A DNA stretch of 7,714 nucleotides from JAGXQV01 sp964505475 (GTDB lineage Bacteria > Pseudomonadota > Gammaproteobacteria > Burkholderiales > Sulfuricellaceae), in the NCBI GenBank assembly GCA_964505475.1, contig CAZDIJ010000104.1:1-7714 (forward strand), written 5' to 3'. Position numbers and translations under genes: made by a program. The notes below the pieces were generated by a model. The model was given only the letters and a program-made list of their open reading frames with translations. It was not told where the DNA came from and made no database searches. Positions 6,758 to 7,714 of the stretch are shown piece by piece. Every line of letters starts with the position of its first letter. Position 1 is the first letter of the stretch.

Positions 6758-6773
6758 GGGCGTGCTCACAGTA
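6756..6773 (+). repeat. Left terminal inverted repeat of the IS, including the TA target
   Basis: TAGGGCGTGCTCACAGTA matches the reverse complement of 7551-7568 except at positions 4 and 10. The first two bases are the presumed TA duplication. Confidence 0.85.
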
Positions 6774-6815
6774 CTGGCATGAGAATTGCGGTAATCCAAG
6801 AATTTCGGGAAAAGT

Positions 6816-7190
6816 ATGGATCGGCGCATGCTCAAGGACGCCCAATGGGAAAAAATTGCCTCACTGTTGCCGGGGAAACCCACCGATAAGGGGGGGGGGC
6901 GAGCGGCAGATAACCGCCTGTTTGTGGAAGCTGTTCTGTATATAGCCCGCACGGGGTGTCCATGGCGCGACCTACCAGCGGAATTTGGCAATTGGCACTC
7001 GGTATATGTACGGTTTTCCCGCTGGGAGCAGTATGGGGTCTGGCAACGAGTCGCCACAGCTCTCCAAGGGGAAGCGGATTTGGAAGAAGTGTTTATCGAC
7101 TCGACGATAGTCCGAGCCCACCAACATGCTGCTGGAGCGCTCAAAAAAACGATGCGGATCAGGCGCTCGGTCGCTCGCGAGGTGGGTTGA
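6816..7190 (+). CDS. IS5-family transposase, first frame (orfA)
   Basis: A 124-residue N-terminal part of the transposase. It holds the DNA-binding N-terminal domain typical of the group (MLKDAQWEKIASLLPGK, ADNRLFVEAVLYIARTGCPWRDLP, FGNWHSVYVRFSRW) and the first catalytic Asp, D95, in FIDSTIVRAH. At codons 110-111 (AAA AAA, within the A7 run at 7143-7149) a -1 shift would enter the orfB frame to give a 247-residue fusion; without it the frame ends at a TGA 13 codons later. A ten-G run at 6890-6899 encodes Lys-Gly-Gly-Gly and keeps the frame. No strong ribosome binding site is seen; ATG 6816 is taken because it places the domain start as in the family. Confidence 0.85.
   Translation: MDRRMLKDAQWEKIASLLPGKPTDKGGGRAADNRLFVEAVLYIARTGCPWRDLPAEFGNWHSVYVRFSRWEQYGVWQRVATALQGEADLEEVFIDSTIVRAHQHAAGALKKTMRIRRSVAREVG
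7143..7149 (+). other. Probable programmed -1 frameshift site (A7)
   Basis: Seven consecutive A residues join orfA to orfB. In orfA they read AAA AAA Acg; slipping back one base continues as AAC GAT GCG in the orfB frame, giving the expected continuous transposase. Ribosomal slippage or transcriptional slippage on the run would both work. Two-frame transposases joined in this way are established for IS elements of this group. Confidence 0.75.
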
Positions 7191-7558
7191 CCACCAAGAT
7201 TCATGCGGGTGTGGATGCGCTTGGTAACCCGATCCGCATCCTTCTGACAGGGGGTCAGGTTGCCGATGTCACCCAAGGGGCGGCCCTGCTTGCCGGCATA
7301 CCCACCGAGAAGGGGTATGACAGCGATACCCTGGTGGAAACCATTGAGAAACAGGGAGCACGAGCGAATATTCCGCCGCGTTCCAACCGCAACCATAAAC
7401 GGGAGGTTGATTGGCACCACTACAAAGCCAGACACTTGGTCGAATGTTTCTTCAATCGACTCAAGCAGTTTCGTCGCATCGCCACTCGATACGACAAGTT
7501 GGCTTGTCGATTCAATGCGTTCTTGCATTTAGCCTGTGCCTATATTTGGTTACTGTGA
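7148..7558 (+). CDS. IS5-family transposase, second frame (orfB part of the orfAB fusion)
   Basis: C-terminal catalytic part, read after the -1 shift as residues 112-247 of the fusion; an independent ATG at 6956 exists in this frame but starts inside orfA and is unlikely to be used. It shows GRSRGGLTTKIHAGVDALGN, GGQVAD, IPPRSNR, and an intact YREK signature: Y203, R206, E210 and K217 in YKARHLVECFFNRLK, followed by QFRRIATRYDKLA. E210 is the third catalytic residue. The second should be an Asp just before GYDSD (usually ADKGYDSD), but here the sequence is IPTEKGYDSD, with Glu 165 at that place and several residues apparently missing before it. This suggests an in-frame deletion that removed the catalytic Asp and probably inactivated this copy. 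Identification is secure; loss of activity is inferred. Confidence 0.82.
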   Translation, partial: NDADQALGRSRGGLTTKIHAGVDALGNPIRILLTGGQVADVTQGAALLAGIPTEKGYDSDTLVETIEKQGARANIPPRSNRNHKREVDWHHYKARHLVECFFNRLKQFRRIATRYDKLACRFNAFLHLACAYIWLL

Positions 7559-7568
7559 ACACGCACTA
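7551..7568 (-). repeat. Right terminal inverted repeat of the IS, including the TA target
   Basis: TACTGTGAACACGCACTA is the partner of 6756-6773 (16 of 18). The stop codon of the transposase (7556-7558) lies inside this repeat, a space-saving arrangement. Confidence 0.85.
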
Positions 7569-7661
7569 TTGATGCGGCCAGATTATGTTTGAACTTTTTT
7601 GCCTGCCAAACACCCCAGTGACGGCACTTCTCACTTCAAACTTCACCTGGCCGGATCAATA
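7567..7661. repeat. Long imperfect inverted repeat beside the IS
   Basis: The outer arms 7567-7581 and 7647-7661 pair at 14 of 15 positions (TATTGAT-G/C-CGGCCAG). After a 5-base internal loop the pairing resumes with GTTTGAA (7587-7593) against TTCAAAC (7635-7641). Over 7568-7593, 22 of 26 positions pair. The loop of about 41 bases contains a T6 run (7595-7600). The foot of the stem begins exactly at the TA where the IS inserted. It could be a MITE-like element, a REP-type palindrome, or a structured RNA or terminator of a gene beyond the window; the sequence does not decide. Confidence 0.7.
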
Positions 7662-7714
7662 GGTATCATCGGAGGCACTGGTTGCGCCCAATTGAGCAAC
7701 CTCGAAATCGTCAA

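Larger units (their letters stand above)
6758..7566 (+). mobile_element. Insertion sequence of the IS5 family (IS427-like group)
   Basis: An 809-base element coding for a DDE transposase in two overlapping frames. Terminal repeats are visible: counted with the flanking TA, 6756-6773 and the reverse complement of 7551-7568 agree at 16 of 18 positions (TAG-G/T-GCGTG-C/T-TCACAGTA). TA at 6756-6757 and 7567-7568 is the likely 2-base target duplication. Size, ends starting GGGCGTG/GTGCGTG, TA target and split transposase fit the IS427-like group of IS5. It has inserted upstream of mltF and against one arm of the inverted repeat at 7567-7661. The exact ends could shift by one or two bases. The transposase appears to be damaged (see orfB). 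Confidence 0.88.

Noticed and set aside
6755..7528. Minus-strand open frame of 257 codons across the IS
   Set aside because: Antisense to a transposase with catalytic motifs; no family resemblance.
7680..7701. Dyad GGTTGC/GCAACC near the right edge
   Set aside because: Six pairs with a ten-base loop and no following T-run; too short to call a terminator, though it could belong to a gene beyond the edge.

Overview
The window is GC-rich bacterial chromosome, most likely from a betaproteobacterium. The SerRS, MltF and ars proteins all look proteobacterial, and a Gallionellaceae or other Nitrosomonadales-type host would fit, but that placement is inference from protein character and gene order. 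It holds two housekeeping genes, serS (cut by the left edge) and mltF, with a compact arsenic-resistance operon between them and an IS5-family insertion sequence to the right.

Layout: serS runs leftward (1-874). A 186-base divergent region follows, carrying the arsR promoter and a palindromic operator. Then come seven rightward genes: arsR (1061-1396), a first low-molecular-weight-phosphatase-type arsenate reductase (1488-1997), an ACR3 arsenite efflux permease (2000-3079), a second permease of the ArsP/DUF318 type (3072-4031), a 100-residue Cys-tailed protein resembling a degenerate AhpD/carboxymuconolactone-decarboxylase fold (4028-4330), a small CxxC thioredoxin-like protein (4346-4624) and a second arsenate reductase (4637-5041). 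From arsC1 onward the genes overlap or lie 2-15 bases apart. Next is a 28-codon hydrophobic fragment that looks like the tail of a lost ArsB pump (5083-5169), then convergent mltF (5179-6558, minus strand). An 809-bp IS5-family element (6758-7566) has 16/18 terminal repeats, a TA target duplication and a transposase split by an A7 frameshift site. Directly to its right is a long imperfect inverted repeat (7567-7661).

Working model: ArsR binds an operator placed between the -35 and -10 boxes of a near-consensus promoter whose transcript should start at, or within a base or two of, the arsR ATG (a leaderless mRNA). A second, diverged operator copy precedes arsC1. Arsenate is reduced by the two ArsC proteins, probably with thioredoxin-type electron donors, and arsenite leaves through ACR3. 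The second permease, the Cys-tailed protein and the thioredoxin-like protein form a translationally coupled accessory module whose substrate cannot be read from sequence; methylated or otherwise organic trivalent arsenic is one possibility.

The least explained parts are the Cys-tailed protein and its thioredoxin neighbour, the ArsB-like remnant, the transposase that seems to lack its second catalytic Asp, and the inverted repeat beside the IS. No tRNA, rRNA or CRISPR array was seen, and no gene-free stretch exceeds 300 bases.
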